From the NCBI GenBank assembly GCA_047618505.1, contig JBLHLB010000011.1, positions 1 through 35,162 of the forward strand: DNA of 35,162 nucleotides, read 5' to 3'. This document shows, one piece after another, positions 23,453-31,463 of the stretch. A program made the position numbers and the translations under genes. Numbering within the stretch: the first letter of the stretch is position 1; the number at the start of each line of letters is the position of its first letter. The DNA comes from JBLHLB01 sp047618505. GTDB taxonomy: Bacteria > Planctomycetota > UBA1135 > GCA-002686595. The notes below the pieces were generated by a model. The model saw only the letters and a program-made list of their open reading frames with translations, had not been told where the DNA came from and made no database searches.

Positions 23453-25118
23453 CGTCAGCACCTTGCTTCGATTCCCTTGTACGCAGAATCCACGCGTGGG
23501 GATCCACTTCGACGGCAGTTCCCGTGGGCACCTTGAGTTGACCCTTTCCGCCGGGCATATCCACACGCACTAGGGCATCGCCGAGGCGCACCTGCACGGG
23601 CAGGGGAAAGTCCAACCCCTCCGGGACCTCCCAACGCAAATGCAGTGCGCCGTCCCTTTGCTCCTGGTGCAAAGTGGGCAGCTCCGGCTGGCGCAGGTAG
23701 AGCTCGAAGAACCAATCCAACTCTTCACCGGCAACACCCTCTGCGATTTGAATGATCTCCTCGGTGTTTGAGAAACGGCACTGCCCACCATCGGTAATCG
23801 CCTCCATCTCGACGGTCGGGTAGGCCGCACGACGCAGGAACTTAAAGAACATCTCGTCCCCCATCTGCCAACGTAGGGTGTGCAGGACCCAGCAACCCTT
23901 GTTGTAGATGTCCATCCCCGGCGCCGTGGACGTCTCACGGGAGAAGTACATCTGGTTGGTGGAGCGACTCTCACGCGGGGCGGTGGGCCCGGCATGCAGC
24001 ATGCCTCCGCGCTTCTCGGACATCTGCAGCTTGTAGCCCTCGAAGCCCGAGATCTCCTCGACGTAGAGTGCTTCGGAGTAGGTCGCGAAACTCTCGTGGA
24101 TCCAGAAGTCCTTCCAGTCCTTCGCCGTCACCAAGTTGGCCCACCACTCGTGGGCAAACTCATGCAGGTGCAGGAAATCGAAGCCATGCTGCGATCCCCA
24201 CGGATTGCCACGGTAGTTGTTGCCGTAGGCGATAATTGACTGGTGCTCCATCCCCAGGTGGGGCGTCTCCGCAACACCGTACTTATCGCCGCGGAACGGA
24301 TAGGGCCCGAAGGTTTTCTCCATGAAGGCCATCTGTCCAAGGATGTCCTCCATGAGCTTCTCGCCCTGCTGTAGACGATCCGGCAGGACGTAGTAGATGA
24401 CAGGAAAAGTGTCGCCCGCGATGCTGGTGTATTCGCGCTCAATCGTTTGATAGGGCGCGATGTTAAGGGCCACGCTGTAGGTGCTGATGGGCATCGAAAC
24501 ATGCCAGTTGTAAGTGCACCACTCGGCGTCCGATTTATCGATGCCAACCAGGCGACCGTTGCTGGCCGCGACCAAGGGATATGGCACGGTGATGTGGATG
24601 TCCATCGTCTTCGGTTCGTCGCTCGGCTGATCCTTGCAGGGCCACCAAAGATCAGCGCCCTGCCCTTGGCATGAGGTCGCGATCCAGGGCGCGCCCGCTT
24701 CCGTCTGCGCCCAGGTCAAGCCACCTTCCCAGGGCGGGTTAGGTGCGACCCTGGGTTGGCCACCGTAGGTCACGCTGACCTCGAAGACGAAGCCGACATC
24801 CGCGAGGGCAGTCGTGGGGTGAATTCGGATCTCCCCGCCCTCGTGTTCGAAGGTCGCCGCTTCGCCGTCAACCAAGACGCTCTCCACCGCCAGGCGTTGA
24901 TTCAAGTCCAGAACCAGATCCGCCGTGCGCGAGAGTAGCAGCGCCTGCATGCGTAGGGTGCCATCGATGCGCTGCTCTTCGGGATCCACCTTCACACTCA
25001 GGTCGTAGTACTGCACATCGAAGCAGGCCTGTTCCGGCGGAAGCGGGCGCCCCGAGGTCTCAGAGTCGTCGAGGGGTAAGAGCGAGGCCAAGCCCGCGAG
25101 CAGAAGAGAGATCGTCAT
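23445..25118 (-). CDS. Exported M1-family metallo-aminopeptidase
   Basis: A 557-residue peptidase of the gluzincin M1 family. After a signal peptide (TISLLLAGLASLLPL) comes the N-terminal beta domain (CFDVQYYDLSVKVDPEEQRIDGTLRM). The catalytic domain follows, with the exopeptidase motif as LGMEHQS (G289-H292) in place of GAMEN and the zinc site HEFAHEWW (H319, E320, H323) with E342 (WIHESFATYSEA) as third ligand. Segments WWPCKDQPSDEP and YTFGPYPF-like FGPYPFRGDKYG also match bacterial M1 enzymes. It is shorter than PepN and lacks the long ERAP-like C-terminal domain, ending in a small beta domain. ATG 25118 is used as it begins the signal peptide. The gene leads a two-gene unit with the phosphodiesterase and diverges from nth, 112 bp away. 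Confidence 0.93.
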   Translation of the reverse strand: MTISLLLAGLASLLPLDDSETSGRPLPPEQACFDVQYYDLSVKVDPEEQRIDGTLRMQALLLSRTADLVLDLNQRLAVESVLVDGEAATFEHEGGEIRIHPTTALADVGFVFEVSVTYGGQPRVAPNPPWEGGLTWAQTEAGAPWIATSCQGQGADLWWPCKDQPSDEPKTMDIHITVPYPLVAASNGRLVGIDKSDAEWCTYNWHVSMPISTYSVALNIAPYQTIEREYTSIAGDTFPVIYYVLPDRLQQGEKLMEDILGQMAFMEKTFGPYPFRGDKYGVAETPHLGMEHQSIIAYGNNYRGNPWGSQHGFDFLHLHEFAHEWWANLVTAKDWKDFWIHESFATYSEALYVEEISGFEGYKLQMSEKRGGMLHAGPTAPRESRSTNQMYFSRETSTAPGMDIYNKGCWVLHTLRWQMGDEMFFKFLRRAAYPTVEMEAITDGGQCRFSNTEEIIQIAEGVAGEELDWFFELYLRQPELPTLHQEQRDGALHLRWEVPEGLDFPLPVQVRLGDALVRVDMPGGKGQLKVPTGTAVEVDPHAWILRTRESKQGADDE

Positions 25119-25230
25119 GGATAGCGTTGATGTTTGACCGCCGGGCGGCCGCTGAACGACCCCAGGCATTCGCACCGGGATTGCTGACCAAGATAGCCAA
25201 GGTACGTACCCAGATCGGTATCCTCCTCGT

Positions 25231-25914
25231 ATGAAGCGCGCAGCGAAGGCCGATCGTATCCAGGAGATCCTCGCAGAGCTCCACTCCCAGACACCCATTC
25301 CCCTGGATCACACCGATCCCTTCACCCTTCTGGTGGCCGTGGCCCTTTCGGCTCAGACGACGGACAAGAAGGTCAACCAGGTGACCCCCGCCCTCTTCGC
25401 GCGGGCGGCCACGCCAGAGGCCATGGCGGAAATGGAAGTGCAAGAGGTGCGCGAACTGATCCGCGAGATCGGCCTGGCGCCCCAGAAGGCCAAGAACCTG
25501 GTCAACGCCAGTAAGCGCCTGCGGGATGTCCATGGCGGCGTGGTGCCGGACACCTTCGCGGAGCTCGAAGCCCTCGCCGGCGTCGGGCACAAGACCGCAT
25601 CCGTTGTGATGTCCCAGGCTTTTGGGGTGCCCGCGTTCCCCGTGGACACGCACATTCACCGGTTGGCTGCGCGCTGGGGTCTATCCAACGGCAGCTCGGT
25701 GGAGCGCACGGAACGCGACCTCAAGGCACTCTTCCCCAGGGAGGAATGGAACCGCCTGCACTTGCGCATCATCTTTTTTGGGCGTGAGCAGTGCCCCGCC
25801 CGCGGGCATGACTTGAGCACCTGCCCTATTTGCTCCTGGGCAGCCACCAAGACACGAATCCGCGAGGAAGCCGCGGGCCTACCCGGAAAAAAACGCCGGT
25901 CGGCCAAGGCCTGA
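25231..25914 (+). CDS. nth: Endonuclease III, DNA glycosylase/AP lyase (atypical Fe-S site)
   Basis: The 227-residue base-excision-repair enzyme removes oxidised pyrimidines. LSAQTTDKKVNQVTPALF leads, and the helix-hairpin-helix is LAGVGHKTASVV with the catalytic lysine K121. The catalytic aspartate is D139 in FPVDTHIHRLA. The C-terminal cluster region is unusual. E. coli Nth has C-x6-C-x2-C-x5-C; here only C188, C198 and C201 are present (spacing x9, x2), and no fourth cysteine follows before the Lys/Arg-rich end. A nearby His (H193) or another residue may complete the site, or the cluster may be lost. ATG 25231 fits the family start. It diverges from the M1 peptidase gene. Confidence 0.93.
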   Translation: MKRAAKADRIQEILAELHSQTPIPLDHTDPFTLLVAVALSAQTTDKKVNQVTPALFARAATPEAMAEMEVQEVRELIREIGLAPQKAKNLVNASKRLRDVHGGVVPDTFAELEALAGVGHKTASVVMSQAFGVPAFPVDTHIHRLAARWGLSNGSSVERTERDLKALFPREEWNRLHLRIIFFGREQCPARGHDLSTCPICSWAATKTRIREEAAGLPGKKRRSAKA

Positions 25915-26051
25915 GGTTGGCTCCTTAGTTTTCCCCGGGAGGTAAGCTGCTTGTTTCAAAGAAGAGCGCAGGCCGGCCACCCCAAGTGTCGAGGAACTCT
26001 CCCAGGGCCGCCCCAAAGAGGTGGCTCCTCACAATTCATTGGCACTGAACC

Positions 26052-26057
26052 AAGGGA
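26052..26057 (+). promoter_or_regulatory. Ribosome binding site deciding the start of the TPR/zincin-like gene
   Basis: AAGGGA five bases before GTG 26063. The alternative GTG at 26021 has its purine-rich stretch directly abutting the codon, which is too close. Confidence 0.5.
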
Positions 26058-26062
26058 CTCCG

Positions 26063-26848
26063 GTGGCAATCACTAAACAAGAACGGGATACGATTCTGGA
26101 TGAGCTCGAGCTCCTCCTTGGCCAAGAGCGTTGGGCCGAGGGCCTCGGGCTTCTGGAGCAACTCCCCGAGGACGACTCCATGCGCTACCTTCAGGCCGTG
26201 GACATTTGGATCGGGATGGGAATCAAGAATCGCGCTAAAGCGATGCTCGATCGCGGCCGCAAGTTGGTCGGTGAGGACGATCCCCTGGTGGCGTTGTTGA
26301 CGGCGCGCATGGAGCTCGCGGAGTGGAACTTTGGGGGAGCGCGCACCGCCCTGGAAATGGTTCCGAAGAAGCAGCGCGATGCGGACCTTGAAGCGGAGTT
26401 CGCACTGTTGTGCGACTTAGAGGGTGACCACAACCAGGCGGTTAAGCACATGGCGCGCGCGCACAGGCTCGACAACGAGGTCTTCGCCAAGCCGGTGCAG
26501 GTGGACCCGACCGAATTTCTACGGATGGTTGATCACGCTTCGCAGTCCCTGCAGCCGGAATTGCAGGAAGCACTGATCAACATGACCCTGACGACCCGTC
26601 CCATGCCCACGGCCGAGCTCGTCGGTGGATCCGAAGCCGGCAATGCCCCGGACAGCCTGAGCTTCTGCGACTGCCTCGATCCCTACAAATGCGCGGGCGG
26701 CGACCACGCGAACTACCCCCACTCGATCGTCATGTTCCAACGTAACCATGAACGCAAGGTGACCAGCGTCGAAGGACTACAGCATCTAGTGAATGCCTCC
26801 CTGCAACGCTCCGTCCAGCGCGCCATGGGCTTGGACGCAGAGATTTAG
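26063..26848 (+). CDS. TPR protein with an inactivated zincin-like metallopeptidase domain
   Basis: The 261-residue product (from GTG 26063; GTG 26021 would add 14 residues) has helical TPR-like repeats over about residues 1-135 (WAEGLGLLEQLP, NRAKAMLDRGRKLV, FGGARTALEMVP, HNQAVKHMARAHRL). The C-terminal ~120 residues resemble the minimal zincin-like metallopeptidase family (DUF1025/PF06262-type). VDPTEFLRMVDHASQSLQPELQEAL corresponds to the leading helix and IVMFQRNHERKVTSVEGLQHLVNASL to the strand and helix before the active site. Where the family has H-E-x-x-H-H-F-G-L-D, this has RSVQRAMGLD (249-258), so every zinc ligand is gone. A C-x-C-x5-C motif lies upstream (FCDCLDPYKCAGGD). It is probably a non-enzymatic cytosolic binding protein. 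The domain match is my alignment from memory, not a database result. Confidence 0.7.
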   Translation: MAITKQERDTILDELELLLGQERWAEGLGLLEQLPEDDSMRYLQAVDIWIGMGIKNRAKAMLDRGRKLVGEDDPLVALLTARMELAEWNFGGARTALEMVPKKQRDADLEAEFALLCDLEGDHNQAVKHMARAHRLDNEVFAKPVQVDPTEFLRMVDHASQSLQPELQEALINMTLTTRPMPTAELVGGSEAGNAPDSLSFCDCLDPYKCAGGDHANYPHSIVMFQRNHERKVTSVEGLQHLVNASLQRSVQRAMGLDAEI

Positions 26849-26851
26849 CCA

Positions 26852-26880
26852 GCGGTTCGAGACCAGGTTCCCAGCCACCG
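26852..26880 (+). repeat. Imperfect ~30-bp hairpin repeat, copy A
   Basis: This sequence begins GCGGTTCGAGACCAGG and ends CCCAGCCACCG, and resembles copy B at 27927-27956 at about 25 of 29 positions with one indel. It can fold with AGCGGT/ACCGCT arms and starts 4 bp after the TPR gene stop. The two copies bracket the decayed region. They may be related terminators or remnants of an insertion or recombination site. Confidence 0.55.
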
Positions 26881-26907
26881 CTTAGCTGGGGGGGCTTAGC
26901 AGGGGCT

Positions 26908-27290
26908 TCAGTGGTTTGTGAAGTGCACGGGAATGGTTGCGGAGGATTCGACTTTGAATCGGCGGGTGCTACCCGAGCCCCCTCGTCTTCTTCTATTGAG
27001 ATCTCCCAGCGGCCTGCCCCGAGGGGTCCCTTCCAGGAAGGCGGCTGGCAGTCTAGACCCTCGAGCTCCAACGCCTCCTGGATACGATAGAGGTGCTGCT
27101 GACTCTGGCCACTCCACTCGCTACGGATAGGGGCGATAGCTTCGCCCGGATCGACCGCCCGCAGGTAGAGGCGAGCGCCAACAGGGAAGCACCCTTGGCC
27201 TAGCTCACAGAAGGTCAAGCGCACGTCGTGGGCGTCCTGCAGGACGATCTTGATCGGTTGCCCGGCAACACCACGCCCCGTTAAAAATCC
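26908..27290 (-). pseudogene. 3' remnant of a minus-strand gene, frameshifted
   Basis: From about 27290 down, the minus strand reads as plausible protein: TGRGVAGQPIKIVLQD, CFPVGARLYLRAVDPGEAIAP, SQQHLYRIQEALELEG, GAGRWEISIEEDEG. It then changes frame near 26960-26990 and ends STRRFKVESSATIPVHFTNH with a TGA at 26908. The texture (valine strands, GAGRWEISI, IPVHF end) resembles the last beta-sandwich of CarbR-type proteins, but this assignment is weak. No start exists: the open frame continues upstream only into sequence that is coding on the other strand. It is interpreted as a gene tail left after loss of its 5' part. The uninterrupted minus frame from 27512 to 26730 is mostly accidental. 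Confidence 0.5.
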
Positions 27291-27912
27291 CTGGGAGTGT
27301 GGGTCCAAAGGGGCGGCTGGAACTACGCGCAGGATGGAGCCCATGGCCCCTTCCAAACCGGGGCAACCCTCTTGGCTCTCTTCGAGGCGCGTGACCAGGG
27401 ATTCGACATCCCGACCGACGTCGTCGAACGCGCATTGGATGCCTTGAGTTCTGGCCGCCATGGGGAAACGGGCGCCCACGCCTATTCGGGCCGTGGCATC
27501 GAAGACATGCATGCATCTTCAGCGCGCGCCTCCATCGCTGAACTGTGCCTCTTCCGCGCCGGACGCAGTGACGTTGACGAGCTGCGTCGCGCTGTAACGG
27601 GCTTCTTTGACGGCTGGCCCGAACTCCTCAAGCGCAAGAGTCAACAGGACACCCACATAGGCCCCTATGACAGCGCCCCCTACTGCTTATTCTTCGGCCA
27701 TACCTACGCTGCCTTGGGCGTGGGTTACTTGCCGGAGGCAAGAACGCCCGAAGTGGAGGGCACGTATGCGCGAAGTTCTTTGGCGTATACGCGAAGAGCA
27801 CGGGGGCTGGAATGATCACCTTTTCCCGCGTACGGAGTCATTCTCGACGGCAATGGCGTTGCAGGCGCTCTTGGCACCCAGCCTGCCTGAGATACCTACC
27901 TGGACCAAGTAA
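27285..27912 (+). pseudogene. 3' remnant of a prenyltransferase/squalene-cyclase-repeat-like gene, frameshifted
   Basis: Just after an in-frame TAA (27282-27284) the plus strand reads RGGWNYAQDG, GPFQTGATLLALFEARDQG, GAHAYSGRG, ASIAELCLFRAGRSDVDELR, THIGPYDSAPYCLFFGHTYAALG. This is the pattern of alpha-toroid proteins with squalene-cyclase/prenyltransferase repeats (Q-T-A-x-A-L-L-A-L, G-G-W-x). Near 27735-27775 the coding frame shifts by one base and continues RMREVLWRIREEHGGWNDHLFPR, FSTAMALQALLAPSLPEIP, ending at TAA 27912. Without the shift the first frame stops at 27815. The N-terminal half is absent. It is therefore a truncated, frameshifted gene. If the shift were a sequencing error, the missing start would still leave it incomplete. 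Confidence 0.65.
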
Positions 27913-27926
27913 GGTCGATTCAATCG

Positions 27927-27956
27927 GCGGTTACGGAACCAGGCTCCCAGCCGCCG
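27927..27956 (+). repeat. Imperfect ~30-bp hairpin repeat, copy B
   Basis: It starts GCGGTTACGGAACCAGG and ends CCCAGCCGCCG, matching copy A (26852-26880). CGGCGG (27925-27930) can pair with CCGCCG (27951-27956). It lies 14 bp after the end of the prenyltransferase-like remnant. Confidence 0.55.
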
Positions 27957-28011
27957 ATCCTGAACCCACGAATCTAGGTAGTCGAGGTGGGTAGATCGGT
28001 CTAGGTGGCGC

Positions 28012-28017
28012 GGAGGG
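28012..28017 (+). promoter_or_regulatory. Ribosome binding site of the 28026 gene
   Basis: GGAGGG eight bases before ATG 28026. This is the strongest Shine-Dalgarno match in the window and fixes the start over GTG 28005. Confidence 0.7.
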
Positions 28018-28025
28018 ATGTTCCA

Positions 28026-30509
28026 ATGAATCGATCTCATCGACTTTTGACCGCCTTGATCCTTGGTGGTGTGGGTCTCGCGCTCTTGCTTTCCTCGCTC
28101 ATAGGAGGGGATCAGTTCGACGACCGACACGCCTCTCCCTCCGCAGCGTCGCCGCCCGTAGTGGGGCCTGAGGCCTCTGTGGAACTCGAGAGAGTCGGCT
28201 TGTCTTCCCAGGACCCCCCAGCAACTTCCCCTGTGAAGCTCCCGGCGGATCGTCGAGCCCAGGAACGCCTGCCCGTTCCACATACGCCTTCAGAAATGGG
28301 GGCCTTCGTGCGCATCGTCAACGCGGCCGACGGAAAGCCGCTGCCACAATTCAAGCTGGGGGTAGTGCTCTTCCACCCGGACACGATCAATGCCAATGGA
28401 ACGCTGACGCCTTCTGTGTACGGTCATCACTACCCGATCTCCTCCGATGAAGGCCTCGTCGATCTCCTGCCCATCATCAGAGGCCTGGGCGATACAAAGG
28501 TCGATTCCTACCTGTTCCTTCCGCAGCAACAGAGCGAGATGGAGATTCGTCAGGGCGAAATACGCGCCGGGGAACTTGGTGCGACCCCCGAAGAAGCGCC
28601 GGATGTCCTCGTCTACCCCCGCGCCGCCGCCCCGATCCGAGGCTTGGTCGTCGACGAAGCGACGGGTCAACCGCTGACTGGGTTCGCCCTCCGCATTCAG
28701 CGCTGGCTTGACCTGCAGGACCCTGCTGCTGAGCGCATTTCGCTCCATCAATCCGGCGGTTTCATACGCTCCTCCGATGCCTTCTACGGACCGATCGCAG
28801 AGTGGATCATCAGCGATGAAGAGGGGCGCTTCGTCACGGAGAAAGCCTACCCCGCGGGACGTGTCGGCTTCCTCACGATCGACCAGCAACGCACGGATGG
28901 ACAGCACGTTATGACGCCTCAGGGCGGAGCCCTGGAAACACGCTTCGAAGTTCCCCTTGGGCCGATCGTACTTCTGGACTTCGCTCCCCCCGGGGGGCGC
29001 TCGCACACAGACTTCATCGCTGGAATTTGGCGCGCCCCGGAGGAGTTGCTACGTAACGGTGGCTTAGGGGAATGGCCCTCTCCCTGGTCAAGTGACGGCG
29101 GTGCGCGGTCCGGGACCTGGGGCAATGCAACACCGGTCAAGGGCGCTTGGCCCGCTTGGTTCCGGCCCACACTCGAGAACATCAAGGACACTCCCCTGCC
29201 CACCCAGGTCTTCATCTCCTCGCGTGACGGACGTGTGTTTGGGCACACCCTCGTAAATGACTTCGCGGACTACGTTCACCAGCCCCTTCACATTGAACTT
29301 GAGGAACGCACCTGTCTCAGCGGAGTCTTGGTGTGGCCCGAGGGAGAGCCTGCCCTGGAGAGCGCGGAGTTCACCCTCTCGGGTGCCTCACCTGTGGCGG
29401 AGAATGAAGTGCGTTTCGAAGCGCAGCGCTGGGCCTCCCGCTGGGAGCTGGAGCCCGAGACCTCATTCTACATTCAGTTCGTCCCGGCTGGCGACTACAC
29501 CTTGCATGTGGAAGTGACCGGCGCGGTCGAGCAGGCCATCGCGGTCACGCTTCCCTTGGCGTCCCCGCTTCGAATCCCGCTGAATCGGGACTTGCCGATA
29601 GCAAGGCACCGTGTCAGCGGTCGCCTGGAAACGGCTTCCGGCGAATCCCTGGACGGCCAAGGGGGCCGCGCGAGCCTGACGTCCCTATACCTTTACGGTA
29701 CCGCGGGAGCCCCATCACAACCTCGAGTTGCCCTCGAATGGCGCGCCGGAGTCGCCTCCTTTCAAGTCGAGGATGTACCCAGCGGCAGCTACTTGTTCCA
29801 GCCCTATTGGGAAAGCGGAGCCTTCGAGATCTCGGGAGCTGAACGGTCCATTCAGGTCCCGGTTGACAAGAACGGAGGCACGCTGGTCTTCACTGTCGCG
29901 GACAACGTACCTGATCAGGTCCTAGAGATCCGGGTGATCGATCCCCAAGCGGAAGGTCGCGTGAGCATGACCATCCGCGACGACAACGGGACCGCCGCCT
30001 CCACCTTCTTCTCTTTCTGCCGGGGCGGTGACCTCGGACAGGGCGTAACTACGCTCCCCGATGGCCGCCGCGCTGCGATTTCTCGCAAGGGTCCCTACCC
30101 GGCCGATGCGCGCATCAACATGTCCCTGTGGATGGACGGCCACCAGAATCCCATCCTCAACGAGGACATCTTCGGGCCACCCGATGCCGAGGGAGTCCGT
30201 CACGCAGAGATCCAACCGCGCAAGGGCTGGAGCGTACGCATCCACGTTTACGAAGGCACTAACGACGAAGGAGCTCGATCCCTCGAGGGCATCGTCTTGG
30301 CCTTCGACGGGCAAGCGACCGCTGCCTCTGACTCGAATGGCTTCCTCTACGCCACTGCCGGCGAGCAACCTCGTCAGATCTCTGTCCTGAGCCCCGGGTG
30401 GGAACTCGTCGACCGCAGTTCATGGGAAGAATGGGGCAGCGTGATCGCCGCCGACCAAGCCTTTACCGTCGAGGATGGGCGCCTGACGGTTCACCTCCGC
30501 GCGCGCTGA
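28026..30509 (+). CDS. Large exported beta-sandwich (carboxypeptidase-regulatory-like) protein
   Basis: An 827-residue protein. An N-terminal signal/anchor (RLLTALILGGVGLALLLSSLIGG, about residues 5-27) is followed by a low-complexity linker and then by beta-rich domains. CarbR-type openings are visible near residues 87 (VRIVNAADGKPLPQFKL), 205 (IRGLVVDEATGQPLTGFAL), 435 (LSGVLVWPEGEPALESAEF) and 540 (HRVSGRLETASGESLDG); typical ends include VPAGDYTLHVEV and VPSGSYLFQPY. Large spacer regions between them are not recognised. No catalytic motif. It is similar in build to the two proteins at the left end of the window, though more divergent. It follows the decayed region and precedes the methyltransferase gene by 48 bp. 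Likely cell-envelope or extracellular; role unknown. Confidence 0.8.
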   Translation: MNRSHRLLTALILGGVGLALLLSSLIGGDQFDDRHASPSAASPPVVGPEASVELERVGLSSQDPPATSPVKLPADRRAQERLPVPHTPSEMGAFVRIVNAADGKPLPQFKLGVVLFHPDTINANGTLTPSVYGHHYPISSDEGLVDLLPIIRGLGDTKVDSYLFLPQQQSEMEIRQGEIRAGELGATPEEAPDVLVYPRAAAPIRGLVVDEATGQPLTGFALRIQRWLDLQDPAAERISLHQSGGFIRSSDAFYGPIAEWIISDEEGRFVTEKAYPAGRVGFLTIDQQRTDGQHVMTPQGGALETRFEVPLGPIVLLDFAPPGGRSHTDFIAGIWRAPEELLRNGGLGEWPSPWSSDGGARSGTWGNATPVKGAWPAWFRPTLENIKDTPLPTQVFISSRDGRVFGHTLVNDFADYVHQPLHIELEERTCLSGVLVWPEGEPALESAEFTLSGASPVAENEVRFEAQRWASRWELEPETSFYIQFVPAGDYTLHVEVTGAVEQAIAVTLPLASPLRIPLNRDLPIARHRVSGRLETASGESLDGQGGRASLTSLYLYGTAGAPSQPRVALEWRAGVASFQVEDVPSGSYLFQPYWESGAFEISGAERSIQVPVDKNGGTLVFTVADNVPDQVLEIRVIDPQAEGRVSMTIRDDNGTAASTFFSFCRGGDLGQGVTTLPDGRRAAISRKGPYPADARINMSLWMDGHQNPILNEDIFGPPDAEGVRHAEIQPRKGWSVRIHVYEGTNDEGARSLEGIVLAFDGQATAASDSNGFLYATAGEQPRQISVLSPGWELVDRSSWEEWGSVIAADQAFTVEDGRLTVHLRAR

Positions 30510-30557
30510 GCGGAGGCGCTATACATCGCGCTGCCCATCGGCTATTGCTGGGTCGAC

Positions 30558-31463
30558 ATGACTCCGGTAAACGAATCATCACGGCCACTTTGGCGCCAGG
30601 GTCTCGACCGACTACGGCGGTGGCAAAGCGCTCGCACCCTGTCAATTTCGGATGACCCGGAACCGACCCTAGAGCGGCCTGTGAGCCAAGCCGCAACGGC
30701 CTCGCAATGCGACGACCCGATCTACATCCGCTGGTGTGATGTCATTCGCGAAGAGCCCAAGCTGCACCGCAAGCAATGGGAGTTTGTGTATGTGCTCCAG
30801 GCCCTGGAGGTCCGCGGGATGTTGGCGGAAGGTCGTCGCGGGTTGGGCTTTGGGGTTGGGCGTGAGCCCCTGGTCGCCGCCCTCGCAGCGCGCGGCTGTG
30901 CGCTGCTCGCAACGGACCTGGAGCCCGACAACCCTGCGGTGGAGAACTGGCGCGCCAGCGGCGAGTACGGCGGCGCAAAGGGCACCCTCAACGGGCGCGG
31001 GATCTGCCCCCCGGACACCTTTGACGCCAACGTTGAATTCGCCTTCGCGGACATGCGCGATCCCTCGACGATCCCTGGCTCCTTCGATTTCCTCTGGTCC
31101 TCCTGCGCCCTGGAACACCTTGGCTCCCTTGCCGCTGGCTTCGACTTCCTACGCGCTTCCCTCGCACTGTTGCGACCCGGCGGAGTCGCGGTCCACACAA
31201 CGGAGTACAACGTGTCTTCGGACGCGGAAACGGTCGAGGACGGACCGGTTGTTCTCTATCGGCGGCGCGATCTACTGCAGCTCAGAGATGAGTTGCGCGC
31301 CTTGGGCTATGAACTCGAGCTCAACTTCAACACCGGAAGCACGCCCAGCGACCTGCACATTGACATCTGGCCCTACGACTCCCCCCGCCATCTCAAGATG
31401 CTGCATACGCGCTTCGCAACGACTTCCATCGGGCTAACGATCACGCGCGCGTCACCAAGCTAG
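30558..31463 (+). CDS. Class I SAM-dependent methyltransferase
   Basis: A 301-residue protein with a Rossmann-type methyltransferase core. Motif I is RGLGFGVGREPLVAALAARG (about residues 94-113), less glycine-perfect than usual, followed by the acidic strand end LLATDLEPD. The later strand is FDFLWSSCALEHLG (motif IV region, about residues 174-187) and then SLALLRPGGVAVHTTEYN, as in Methyltransf_11-type enzymes. The 90-residue N-terminal part includes WCDVIREEPKLHRKQWEFVYVLQAL, reminiscent of methyltransferases acting on sugars or in polysaccharide loci, but the substrate is unknown. Cytosolic. Its stop TAG (31461-31463) interlocks with the minus-strand TAG of algH in a shared CTAG. Confidence 0.8.
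   Translation: MTPVNESSRPLWRQGLDRLRRWQSARTLSISDDPEPTLERPVSQAATASQCDDPIYIRWCDVIREEPKLHRKQWEFVYVLQALEVRGMLAEGRRGLGFGVGREPLVAALAARGCALLATDLEPDNPAVENWRASGEYGGAKGTLNGRGICPPDTFDANVEFAFADMRDPSTIPGSFDFLWSSCALEHLGSLAAGFDFLRASLALLRPGGVAVHTTEYNVSSDAETVEDGPVVLYRRRDLLQLRDELRALGYELELNFNTGSTPSDLHIDIWPYDSPRHLKMLHTRFATTSIGLTITRASPS

Noticed and set aside
26730..27512. Uninterrupted 260-codon minus-strand reading frame
   Set aside because: Its first ~70 codons are antisense to the convincing plus-strand prenyltransferase-like sequence, and its 3' end runs past the natural frameshifted tail into the TPR gene. Only 26908-27290 looks protein-like.
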